A stretch of 64,000 nucleotides of DNA from Bradyrhizobium sp. URHD0069 (lineage in GTDB: Bacteria; Pseudomonadota; Alphaproteobacteria; Rhizobiales; Xanthobacteraceae): NCBI RefSeq assembly GCF_000701345.1, contig NZ_JNIJ01000021.1, forward strand, positions 1 through 64,000, read 5' to 3'. Positions 18,375-26,230 of this stretch are shown piece by piece (positions within the stretch are counted from its first letter, which is position 1; every line of letters begins with the position of its first letter). The notes under the pieces are model-generated. The model did no database searches. It worked only from the letters and a program-made list of their open reading frames with translations, and was not told the DNA's origin. Made by a program: the position numbers and the translations under genes.

Positions 18375-19452
18375 GGTCCTGATATCGCGCCGTGCTTTCA
18401 CGGCAGGCGTTGCGCTTCTCGGGCTTGGCGGCAACGGCGCGCGGGCGCAGGGCTTTGCCGGGCTCGGCATCACGGCGGAAGGATTTTCGCCCGTCATTCC
18501 CGGCAAGACCTTTGCCTTTCCGGAAGATCACGGTCCGCACCCCGACTACCGAATCGAGTGGTGGTATGTGACGGCTAACCTTGCTGATACGACGGGCGTT
18601 GCCTACGGCGCACAATGGACCTTGTTTCGTCTGGCCTCGAGGCCAGGCGCACAACAGGAAGGATGGGCCAACCAGCAAATCTGGATGGGCCACGCCGCGG
18701 TGACGCGCGCGGATACCCACAGATACAGCGAAGCGTTTGCCCGCGGCGGCATCGGGCAGGCCGGCGTCGACCCAAAGCCGTTTCGAGCCTGGATCGATGC
18801 ATGGGAAATGCGTGGGTCGGACCGGACGCGCGACCACACGATCGCGCCGCTCGAACTCACGGCGTCGGGCGCGGATTTCAGCTACGCGCTGCGCCTCGAC
18901 ACCGATCGCGCACTGGTTCTGCAGGGCGACGCCGGCTACAGCAAGAAATCGGAACGCGGACAGGCCTCGTATTATTTCAGCCAGCCATATTTCAAGGCGA
19001 CCGGCAGCATCGCCATCGATGACAAGCCTGTAGAGGTCACCGGACAGGCATGGATGGACCGCGAATGGAGCACCCAACCGCTCGCCTCGGATCAGACCGG
19101 ATGGGACTGGTTCTCGCTGCATCTGAGCTCCGGCGAGAAACTGATGCTGTTTCGCCTGCGTCAGACCGACGGCAACAACTACGCTTCCGGCAGCTGGATC
19201 TTGTCAGATGGCAAAACCGAACAGATCGCATCCGCGGATATCGACATGGTACCGAAGACCTTGACCGACCTGGCAGGACGCAAGATCCCGGTCGGATGGC
19301 AGATATCCATTCCACGCCTGGCGCTTTCGATCGAGAGTGTCGCGCTGAACACGAAGAGCTGGATGGGAACGAGCTTTCCCTATTGGGAGGGACCGATCAG
19401 CTTCAAAGGCAGCCACGCGGGAGTAGGATATCTGGAGATGACCGGCTATTGA
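18364..19452 (+). CDS. AttH-like lipocalin-fold secreted protein (CrtC-type domain)
   Basis: The 362-residue protein has a signal peptide with a twin-arginine-like start (SRRAFTAGVALLGLG, cut near GARAQG). The mature part begins with FPEDHGPHPDYRIEWWYVTANL, the hallmark of the AttH/carotenoid 1,2-hydratase double-lipocalin family. The conserved VTGQAWMDREWSTQ, with its aspartate-arginine pair, lies near 221-234. It should act in the periplasm and bind or modify a hydrophobic molecule. It is the third gene of the ATPase-permease-AttH set. No carotenoid genes are nearby, so a hydratase on carotenoids is unlikely here; hydrolase or carrier roles remain open. Confidence 0.83.
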   Translation: MRDKVLISRRAFTAGVALLGLGGNGARAQGFAGLGITAEGFSPVIPGKTFAFPEDHGPHPDYRIEWWYVTANLADTTGVAYGAQWTLFRLASRPGAQQEGWANQQIWMGHAAVTRADTHRYSEAFARGGIGQAGVDPKPFRAWIDAWEMRGSDRTRDHTIAPLELTASGADFSYALRLDTDRALVLQGDAGYSKKSERGQASYYFSQPYFKATGSIAIDDKPVEVTGQAWMDREWSTQPLASDQTGWDWFSLHLSSGEKLMLFRLRQTDGNNYASGSWILSDGKTEQIASADIDMVPKTLTDLAGRKIPVGWQISIPRLALSIESVALNTKSWMGTSFPYWEGPISFKGSHAGVGYLEMTGY

Positions 19453-19486
19453 GGTCATAGCTATCGTCTTGAAGGGACCCCTCGCG

Positions 19487-19879
19487 ATGTATCATTTCAC
19501 GGCACTCGTCACCTGCCTCGCAATCGCCTTCTACTTTTGCACCACCATTCAGGTGGCGCGGGCGCGCACCGCCTTCGGCGTCAAGGTGCCGGCCACATCA
19601 GGCAATCCCGATTTCGAGCGGGTGTTTCGCGTGCAGATGAACACGCTGGAATGGATGCCGATTTTTCTGCCCTCGCTCTGGCTGTTTGCGGTCTACATCA
19701 GCGATCCAATCGCGGCCGGACTCGGTTTGGTCTGGATCGTCGGGCGCATTATCTACTTAATCGGCTATTCGCAAGCCGCCGCAAAGCGGGGTCTGGGCTT
19801 TGGCATTCAAGCCAACACAACCATCATCCTCTGGCTCGGCGCGCTCGGCGCCATCGTCTGGCGGCTTGTTCATGGATGA
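19487..19879 (+). CDS. MAPEG family membrane protein
   Basis: This 130-residue protein with four hydrophobic helices matches the MAPEG family (membrane-associated proteins in eicosanoid and glutathione metabolism). The family signature region is FERVFRVQMNTLEWMPIFLPSLWLF near residues 45-69. RIIYLIGYSQAAAKRGLGF follows. Family members are glutathione transferases or peroxidases in the inner membrane; the bacterial substrates are mostly unknown. I placed the start at the ATG at 19487 with GAAGGG upstream rather than at an earlier TTG. It follows the AttH-like gene by 34 bp and may belong to that operon, which would fit a lipid-related role. Confidence 0.82.
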   Translation: MYHFTALVTCLAIAFYFCTTIQVARARTAFGVKVPATSGNPDFERVFRVQMNTLEWMPIFLPSLWLFAVYISDPIAAGLGLVWIVGRIIYLIGYSQAAAKRGLGFGIQANTTIILWLGALGAIVWRLVHG

Positions 19880-19905
19880 GTATTCATCCGACTACGAAAG
19901 CGTTT

Positions 19906-20913
19906 CTAAATCTTCGCCGGCCCGCGCTTAAGCGATTTCCCGCGCGTCGCGCCGCCGGCGCGCGCCTTCAGCCGCTCGGCGAGGCTGCCCAGGATGCCCT
20001 TGGGCAGGAAGATGATGAAAAGCACGAGCAGCACACCGTAGACGAGATTATCCCAGCCGACGGCCTTTGTGCCGAAGCCGATACGCAGCACTTCCGCCAG
20101 CATGATGGTGATAATCGCGCCGACGGTCGGTCCGAGCGACACATAGAGGCCGCCGACGATAACGGCAAAGACCATCTGCAACGAAACTGCGATGCCGCTC
20201 ACCGTGTCCGGGGAAATGAACATTTGATACTGGCAATAGAGAGCGCCGGCGAGCGCGGTCATCAGCGCGCTGATCACCGTAATCTTGAGCTTTTCCCAAG
20301 TCACGTTGACGCCGGCCGCGGCGGCGGCATCTTCATCCTCGGAGATTGCCTCCAGGGCATAGCGATCCATGCTGCCGTCGACCCAGCGCCAAATCGCCAG
20401 GCCGAGCGCCCAGACTCCGAGCGCAATCATGTACCAGGTTATCTTGTCGTCGAATTGCAGCGCCAGCAGCTGGCTGCCTTTGGTGCGGTCGGGCGTGTAT
20501 CCAAGTGAACCGCCGGTGTAGTCGCGCGTCGCGGTAATGACCTGCAGGACGATGCCGGACAGCGCCAGAGTGACAAGCACGAAATAATGGCCGGTGATGC
20601 GGAAGCGAAAACACGGGTATGCGACGATCACTGCCAGCACCGCGGCTGCGGCCATGGCGACTGGAATGCCCAACCACGGCGAAACGCCGAGATGATTCCA
20701 CAACAGTGCCGTTACATAGGCGCCTACGCCCATGAACCCGCCATGGCCCAGTGAAACCAGGCCGAAGCGGCCCATCATCGACCACGAAGTGTAGGCGAAC
20801 GCCCAGATCAGGATCAAGATCAGGATATGCAGGTGGTAGGGATCGCGATGGACGAATGGCAAGGCGATCAGCGCAGCGCCGGCGATCCAGGGTCCCAACT
20901 GACGTAGGGTCAC
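19906..20913 (-). CDS. livM: Branched-chain amino acid-type ABC transporter permease LivM
   Basis: The 335-residue membrane protein has the LivM signature stretches YTSWSMMGRFGLVSLGHGGFMGVGAY near 40-65 and the cytoplasmic loop ALEAISEDEDAAAAAGVNVTWEKLKI near 188-213, which contacts the ATPase. A basic tail (RLKARAGGATRGKSLKRG) ends it. The start is the GTG at 20913, which shares bases with the livH stop (GTGA). The longer frame to 20991 would intrude into livH. It is the last gene of the livK-livG-livF-livH-livM operon. Substrate may be a branched-chain amino acid or another carboxylate, as this family is broad in Bradyrhizobium. Confidence 0.87.
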   Translation of the reverse strand: MTLRQLGPWIAGAALIALPFVHRDPYHLHILILILIWAFAYTSWSMMGRFGLVSLGHGGFMGVGAYVTALLWNHLGVSPWLGIPVAMAAAAVLAVIVAYPCFRFRITGHYFVLVTLALSGIVLQVITATRDYTGGSLGYTPDRTKGSQLLALQFDDKITWYMIALGVWALGLAIWRWVDGSMDRYALEAISEDEDAAAAAGVNVTWEKLKITVISALMTALAGALYCQYQMFISPDTVSGIAVSLQMVFAVIVGGLYVSLGPTVGAIITIMLAEVLRIGFGTKAVGWDNLVYGVLLVLFIIFLPKGILGSLAERLKARAGGATRGKSLKRGPAKI

Positions 20914-21782
20914 GAGCGCCTCGCCAGCAGCCCGGCGGGCTTGATGAACATCATGACGATGAAGAAGGCGAACGCCAGCACATAGCCCCACTCAAGATCG
21001 GAAAACAGCCCGCCGAGCGAGATGATCACGGCGAATACAAACGCCGCCACGAAGCCGCCGACGAAATTACCGAGACCACCCAGTACGCAGATCAGAAAGG
21101 TGATCGGTCCGAACGACAGGCCGACAAACGGGTGGATGTCGTATTGCAGCACCAGCAAGCAGGAGGCGAGGCCGGCGAGCGCGCCACCCAGCGCTGAGGT
21201 AATGAGATAGAGCCGACGCGTGTCGACGCCCATCAGCGCCATGATCTGACGATCCTGGGAGATGGCGCGGATCGCGGTGCCGACATAGGTCCGCTTCATG
21301 AAGAAATACACCAGCAGCATGCCGATCAGCGCCGCGCCGAAGGCGAGCAGGCGCGAGTAGCTGAAATGCATGTCGGCGAACTTCAGCACCGGCATCCGGA
21401 TGCCGAGGTTGCGGAAGTCGATGCCGAACGCGACGGAGGCGAAGCTTTGCAGCACGAACAGCACGCCGCCGGTGGCGAGCAGCTGGTTGATCGGCGGCGC
21501 CGACAGCAGCGGCGCGATCACCAGCAAATGCAGCAGTGCTCCCAGTCCCGCGACCAGCAGAATCGTGAACGGCGCCGCAACGTAATAGGGTAGCCCGAAA
21601 ACCTGGACCAGATAGTACATGCCGTACATGCCGATCATGACAAGCTCGGCGTAACAAATCCAGGTCACGTCAATGACGCCGAAGATCAGATTCAACCCCA
21701 GAGCCAGCAACGCCAGCAGGCCGCCGAGCAGAATGCCGTTCACTATCGCTTCGAGCAGGTAGATGTCGAAAATATCCATCAT
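20910..21782 (-). CDS. livH: Branched-chain amino acid-type ABC transporter permease LivH
   Basis: The 290-residue permease has about eight hydrophobic helices. It shows the LivH landmarks NGILLGGLLALLALGLNLIFGVIDVTWICYAELVMIG near 15-50 and TAIRAISQDRQIMALMGVDTRRLYLITSALGGALAGLA near 169-207, where the EAA-like loop meets the ATPases. SFGPITFLICVLGGLGNFVGG precedes the last helices. It partners with LivM in the inner membrane. The gene overlaps livM by 4 bp and follows livF by 38 bp. Two ATGs one codon apart are available as start. Confidence 0.87.
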   Translation of the reverse strand: MMDIFDIYLLEAIVNGILLGGLLALLALGLNLIFGVIDVTWICYAELVMIGMYGMYYLVQVFGLPYYVAAPFTILLVAGLGALLHLLVIAPLLSAPPINQLLATGGVLFVLQSFASVAFGIDFRNLGIRMPVLKFADMHFSYSRLLAFGAALIGMLLVYFFMKRTYVGTAIRAISQDRQIMALMGVDTRRLYLITSALGGALAGLASCLLVLQYDIHPFVGLSFGPITFLICVLGGLGNFVGGFVAAFVFAVIISLGGLFSDLEWGYVLAFAFFIVMMFIKPAGLLARRS

Positions 21783-21820
21783 CGTTTCACCTGACCCTCA
21801 AGAACTTGCACTCCAAAATC

Positions 21821-22525
21821 CTAGACTCCGAGATAGGCTTGCCGGATCGTGTCATCGGCCAACATCTCGCTCGACTTGCCGGAGGCGCGGATCGACCCTG
21901 CCTCCAGCAGGTAGGCTCGATCGACCACGCGCAACACCTGCTGCACGTTCTGCTCGACGATCAGCACGGTCAGACCGTTGGTGCGGATTCGCTTCACCAG
22001 TTCGAACACCTGCTGAACGACGACGGGCGCCAGGCCGGCCGAGGGTTCATCAAGCAGCAGCAACTTCGGATCGGACATCAGCGCGCGGCCGATCGCACAC
22101 ATTTGCTGCTCGCCTCCCGACATGGTGCCGGCAAGCTGGTTGCGGCGTTCCTTCATCCGTGGAAAAAGATCGAACACGAACGCCAGCCGTTCGGCATAGC
22201 CGGGCCGCGCTTCGGGCATGAAGGCGCCCATCTTGAGGTTGTCTTCCACCGTCAGGCGGGGAAACAGCCGGCGGTTCTCCGGCACATGGGCGATCCCGAG
22301 GCTGACGATGCGATGCTCCGGCGTTTTCAGGATGTCGACGCCTTCCATTGAAATCGCGCCCGCGCGGGGTCGGATCAGACCGGAGATCACCCGCATCAAG
22401 GTGGTCTTGCCGGCGCCGTTGGGACCAATCACGCCCACCGCCTCACCGGCCTTGACCTCGAGACCGACGCCGAACAGCGCCTGGAAGGTTCCGTAGCCCG
22501 CATCGACCGATTTCAGCTCGAGCAT
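21821..22525 (-). CDS. livF: ABC transporter ATP-binding protein LivF
   Basis: This 234-residue ATPase has Walker A GPNGAGKTT near 36-44, signature MSGGEQQMCAIGRAL near 137-151 and Walker B LLLLDEPSAGLAPVVV near 156-171. The GLAPVVVQQVFE motif is typical of LivF. The start at MLELKSVDAGYG is preferred because the longer frame to 22576 would run into livG and adds a basic run unlike the family. It lies 13 bp after livG. It energises the LivHM channel. Confidence 0.87.
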   Translation of the reverse strand: MLELKSVDAGYGTFQALFGVGLEVKAGEAVGVIGPNGAGKTTLMRVISGLIRPRAGAISMEGVDILKTPEHRIVSLGIAHVPENRRLFPRLTVEDNLKMGAFMPEARPGYAERLAFVFDLFPRMKERRNQLAGTMSGGEQQMCAIGRALMSDPKLLLLDEPSAGLAPVVVQQVFELVKRIRTNGLTVLIVEQNVQQVLRVVDRAYLLEAGSIRASGKSSEMLADDTIRQAYLGV

Positions 22526-22538
22526 GCGCGCACCCCGC

Positions 22539-23294
22539 CTAACGACGCGCTTCCGCCGCAGCGGCTTGAGTCGCAACGGCGTCGGTGCCGAGATAGACCT
22601 CGACCACCCGCGGATCGTTCGACACCTCGCTCGGCAGGCCCTCGGAAATCTTTTCGCCGTGATCCAGCACCATCACGCGATCAACCACGCGCATCAGCAC
22701 GCCCATGATGTGCTCGACCCAGATGATGGTGATGCCAAGCTCGTCGCGAATCTTGCGCAGCATGTCAGCCGCCTGGTCCATCTCGGCGTCATCGAGCCCG
22801 CCCAGACTTTCGTCGGCGAGCAGCAGCTTCGGCCCGGTCGCCAGCGCCTTGGCGAGCTCGAGCTTCTTCAAGCCGGCAGCGCCGAGCCCATCGACGCTTG
22901 CGGCGCGGTCCGTCGGCAGGCCCACCATGGCAAGCGCACGCTCCGCTGCCTCCTCGGCCTTGGCACGGCTGTGCCGGCCCTGCCCGAAATAGCCGGCCAG
23001 CGCCACGTTCTCGAATAGCGTCAGCCGGTGGAACGGTCGTGGGATCTGGAACGTCCGGCCGATGCCACGATTGATGATCCGGTGCGGCGCGAGACCTGCG
23101 AGTTCGGCGCCGGCGAATTGGATCGAACCTGCCGTCGGCAGCAGCGTGCCGGAGAGCATGTTGAAGATCGTACTCTTGCCGGAGCCGTTCGGGCCGATCA
23201 GGCCGAGAATCTCGCCCTGAGCGACCTTGAACGATATTTTGTTGACGGCCGTGAAACCGCCAAACCGCTTGACCAAGCCTTCGATTACCAGCAC
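22539..23294 (-). CDS. livG: ABC transporter ATP-binding protein LivG
   Basis: The 251-residue ATPase begins VLVIEGLVKRFGGFTAVN from a GTG start with AAGGGA about 6 bp upstream. It has Walker A GPNGSGKST, the LivG-specific Q-loop segment GRTFQIPRPFHRLTLFENVALAG near 83-105, and Walker B LLLADESLGGLDDAEMD. The expected signature is degenerate: the stretch is AAGLKKLELAKALA rather than the usual LSYGxQR/LSGG form. This is seen in part of the LivG family but may lower activity at that site. It is followed by livF. Confidence 0.85.
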   Translation of the reverse strand: MLVIEGLVKRFGGFTAVNKISFKVAQGEILGLIGPNGSGKSTIFNMLSGTLLPTAGSIQFAGAELAGLAPHRIINRGIGRTFQIPRPFHRLTLFENVALAGYFGQGRHSRAKAEEAAERALAMVGLPTDRAASVDGLGAAGLKKLELAKALATGPKLLLADESLGGLDDAEMDQAADMLRKIRDELGITIIWVEHIMGVLMRVVDRVMVLDHGEKISEGLPSEVSNDPRVVEVYLGTDAVATQAAAAEARR

Positions 23295-23323
23295 GACGGT
23301 CCCTTCTGTTGTAAAGGACCCGC

Positions 23324-24637
23324 CTACTTGTTGCTGTAGGTCGAGCCCGCCGGCAGCGGCAGCACGGCCTCGCGCTGCGCCTGGCTCTTCGGCCACACCA
23401 CATACGACTTGTCGTCGACATACTGGATGACCACCGGGAACGAGCGCTCGTTCTGTCCGGCCATCGGGGTGCCTTCACCGAAGAACTTGACGCCAAAGCC
23501 AAGCATGGTGCCGCCCTCGGCGAGGTCCACTTCCAGCGCCGCCTTGCGCAGCGCCTCTGGATCGACGCCGCCATATTTCTTGATGGCGCGCGGCAGCACT
23601 TCATTCATGAAGACATAGATGTTGGAGGCGGCAATGCCGACATGGGCAGAGCGGATGGCGACGCCGGGCCTTACCTTGTCGAACTCCTCGCCGACCATCT
23701 TGATCACCGGCACCAGCTTGGGATCGAGCCCCTTCTCATTGGCGAGCCAGATCGAAATCGGATCGGTGTTGAAGACATAGTTGACGTCGCCACCGAGACC
23801 TTCCTTCAGTTTCTCGTAGACGCCATAGCCGGCGCCGTGGCCGACCAGGGCGCCAAATTTCAGACCCTGCTCGCGGGCCTGGCGCAGCAGCAGGGTGATG
23901 TCGGGATTGTAGCCGGTGTGGAAGATCACATCGGGCCGCGCACGCTTCAGCTTGGTGACCAGCGCGGAAAGATCCGGCGCGGTGGCCGAATAGCCCTCTT
24001 TCATCACCACGTTGAATCCGGCCTTCTTGGCGCCGGCCTCGTTGCCCTTCGACACGTCGACGCCGTAGGAGCCATCCTCGTGGATGATGGCGACCCGCAT
24101 GTCCTTTGGCTCCTTGCCGAACTTGGATTGCGCGTTGCCGGCGATGAAGTCCATCGTCATCTGGCCGAACTGATCGCCGCTGGCCTGCGGGCGGAACACG
24201 TATTTGTAATTCTTGTTCTCGAAAACCGCCGAGGAGATGCAGGTGGTAATCCACATGAACTTCTTCAGCTGTTCGACCCGAGCGGCCACCGGTACGCATT
24301 GCGCCGAGGAGAAGAAGCCGAGCACCATGTCGACCTTTTCCTGCTCGAGCAGGCGCACCGCCTCGTTGATGGCGATATCGGGCTTGCTCTGGGCGTCGGC
24401 ATAGACAGCCTCGACCTTGTAGCCCTCGACGCCGGTCTTGGCGTAATGATCGAGCATGATCTTGGCGCCGACATAGCCGAGCTCCGAACCGCCGCCCGCG
24501 AGCGGCCCGGTCAGGTCGTAGATCACGCCGATCTTGATTTTCTTTTCCTGGGCGTAGGCGGAAACCGCCGTGCCCATCGCCGCGACCGCGGCCAACAGCC
24601 CAAAAAACAGGCGTGCAGTCTTGCGCCCCAGCATCAA
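23324..24637 (-). CDS. ABC transporter substrate-binding protein (LivK-type), proximal to livG
   Basis: This 437-residue periplasmic binding protein of the Leu/Ile/Val class has a signal peptide (LFFGLLAAVAAMGTAVSAYA, cut before QEKK). The mature start KIKIGVIYDLTGPLAGGGSELG is the family's ligand-site strand. Further hallmarks are VDMVLGFFSSAQCVPVAARVEQ near 104-125 and AIIHEDGSYGVDVSKGNEAGAKKAGFNV near 197-224. It is the first gene of the operon with livG, livF, livH and livM, so it is the most likely cognate receptor. The substrate cannot be read from the sequence; many paralogues bind aromatic or aliphatic acids rather than amino acids. Confidence 0.85.
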   Translation of the reverse strand: MMLGRKTARLFFGLLAAVAAMGTAVSAYAQEKKIKIGVIYDLTGPLAGGGSELGYVGAKIMLDHYAKTGVEGYKVEAVYADAQSKPDIAINEAVRLLEQEKVDMVLGFFSSAQCVPVAARVEQLKKFMWITTCISSAVFENKNYKYVFRPQASGDQFGQMTMDFIAGNAQSKFGKEPKDMRVAIIHEDGSYGVDVSKGNEAGAKKAGFNVVMKEGYSATAPDLSALVTKLKRARPDVIFHTGYNPDITLLLRQAREQGLKFGALVGHGAGYGVYEKLKEGLGGDVNYVFNTDPISIWLANEKGLDPKLVPVIKMVGEEFDKVRPGVAIRSAHVGIAASNIYVFMNEVLPRAIKKYGGVDPEALRKAALEVDLAEGGTMLGFGVKFFGEGTPMAGQNERSFPVVIQYVDDKSYVVWPKSQAQREAVLPLPAGSTYSNK

Positions 24638-24920
24638 AACCTCCCTGGAATTCTTGTTTGCGTTTCTTGGTCTTGTTGACGCCCATCACACGGGCAGCGC
24701 CGACCGATGTCAAGCGCCTAACGTCCTTCAGTCGACGCTCAGAACGTCGCACATCATCAGCGACCCGGAATTTCGAGCCTGCCGAAGAGCGTTTTCCGGT
24801 CTTGTTGACGTGCGCGCCCCTGCTCGCCCGTGCGCGCAAAGAAACGCCGCGCTGCCTTTCGCAAAGAGGCAGCGCGGCGTTCAGATCGAGAGATGATATG
24901 CGATCAAATGATCGCTGCGA
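24638..24920. other. Gap between two binding-protein genes
   Basis: It contains the terminator of the upstream binding-protein gene (listed separately) and the presumed promoter of the next one. The 11-mer TCTTGTTGACG occurs twice, at about 24671 and 24797. No open frame here looks real. Confidence 0.4.
24843..24881 (-). terminator. Intrinsic terminator after the distal binding-protein gene
   Basis: A perfect 15-bp stem (AACGCCGCGCTGCCT and its complement) encloses a 9-base loop. On the minus strand it is followed by TTTCTTTG. It lies 40 bp past the stop codon of the binding-protein gene read leftward, so it should separate that gene from the livK-livG operon. Confidence 0.85.
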
Positions 24921-26114
24921 TCACTTCGTCAGCGGGCAGCCGCTGTCCTTGGCGGATGGGAACGCCTTGTCGCCGGGCACCACGGCGAGTTGCTTGTAGT
25001 AGTCCCAGGGCTTTTTGGACTCTGACGGCTTCTTGACCTCGAACAGATAGAGGTCGTGCACCATGCGGCCGTTTTCGAGCACCTTGCCTTGCGCAAAGAG
25101 ATCGTCGACCGGAAGCTCCTTCAGCTTCTTGGCGACGGCTTCGGTGTCCTTGGTGCCGGCGGCCTTGACCGCCTTCAGATATTGCAGCGTCGCCGAATAG
25201 GTGCCGGCCTGGATCATGTTCGGCATGCGGCCGGTGCGCTTGAAGAAGCGGTTTGCGAGATCGCGGCTCTTGTCGTCACGGTCCCAGTAGTAGCCCTCGG
25301 TCAGCACCAGACCCTGCGCCGCCTGCAGTCCAAGGCCGTGCACCTCGGCCAGCGTCAGCAGCAGCCCGGCCAGCTTCTGGCCGCCGGCAACGATGCCGAA
25401 TTCCGCTGCCTGCTTGATCGAATTTGTGGTGTCGAGGCCGGCATTGGCGAGACCGATGATCTTCGCCTTCGAGCTTTGCGCCTGCAGCAGGAATGACGAG
25501 AAATCCGACGAATTCAGGGGGATGCGCACCGCACCCAGCACCTTGCCGCCGTTGGCCTTGACGAAATCGCCGGTGTCTTTCTCGAGCGCGTAGCCGAAGG
25601 CGTAGTCGGCGGTCATGAAGAACCAGCTATCGCCGCCCGCTTTCACCAGCGAGCCGCCGGTGCCAACCGCGAGCGCGTGCGTGTCATAAGCCCAGTGGAA
25701 GCCGTAGGGATGGCAGGCGTCGCCGGTCAGGCGCGACGTCGCGGCTCCGACGACGATGTCGATTTTCTTCATCTGCTTCGACAGGTCGTGGACCGCGAGC
25801 GCTACCGAGGATGTCGTCAGCTCGGTGATCATGTCGACGCCTTCGATCTCATACCAGCGCCGCGCGATACTGACGCCGAGATCGGGTTTGTTCTGGTGGT
25901 CGGCGGAGACGACTTCGATTTTCTGACCAAGCACGCTGCCGCCGAAATCCTCGACCGCCATCTTGGCCGCCTCGACCGACCACTTGCCGCCATAATCGGC
26001 GTAGACGCCGGACTGGTCGTTCAGAATGCCGATCTTGACGCCCTGTGCCGACACTGGCCCGGCGAGCAACACGCCGCATGCTGCAACGGCAGCCGACAAC
26101 AATCCCGATTTCAT
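24921..26114 (-). CDS. ABC transporter substrate-binding protein (LivK-type), separate unit
   Basis: This 397-residue periplasmic binding protein has a signal peptide (LLSAAVAACGVLLAGPVSA, cut before QGVK). The first strand VKIGILNDQSGVYADYGG is typical of the family. So are ITELTTSSVALAVHDLSKQ near 97-115 and WFFMTADYAFGYALEKDTGDFVKANGGKVLG near 164-194. It resembles the group that binds aromatic or dicarboxylic acids, judged by the WYEIEGVDMITE stretch. A strong terminator stands between it and the following liv operon, so it is expressed on its own and may be an alternative receptor for that permease. Ligand unknown. Confidence 0.84.
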   Translation of the reverse strand: MKSGLLSAAVAACGVLLAGPVSAQGVKIGILNDQSGVYADYGGKWSVEAAKMAVEDFGGSVLGQKIEVVSADHQNKPDLGVSIARRWYEIEGVDMITELTTSSVALAVHDLSKQMKKIDIVVGAATSRLTGDACHPYGFHWAYDTHALAVGTGGSLVKAGGDSWFFMTADYAFGYALEKDTGDFVKANGGKVLGAVRIPLNSSDFSSFLLQAQSSKAKIIGLANAGLDTTNSIKQAAEFGIVAGGQKLAGLLLTLAEVHGLGLQAAQGLVLTEGYYWDRDDKSRDLANRFFKRTGRMPNMIQAGTYSATLQYLKAVKAAGTKDTEAVAKKLKELPVDDLFAQGKVLENGRMVHDLYLFEVKKPSESKKPWDYYKQLAVVPGDKAFPSAKDSGCPLTK

Positions 26115-26133
26115 ATTGGTCTCCCAAACGTTT

Positions 26134-26163
26134 GTGAAGCTTAAGATTATTTTATAACTTCAC
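26134..26163. promoter_or_regulatory. Possible promoter/operator upstream of the binding-protein gene
   Basis: GTGAAG and CTTCAC arms bracket an AT-rich 18-base core. On the minus strand the core includes TTATAAAAT, which could serve as a -10 box. It lies about 20 bp before the start at 26114. Confidence 0.3.
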
Positions 26164-26230
26164 GGCTGCCCATATAATTCAAATAGGCCAATAGTAGGGG
26201 AATTCGCGAACAGCAGCGAAGAGGTGCCTG

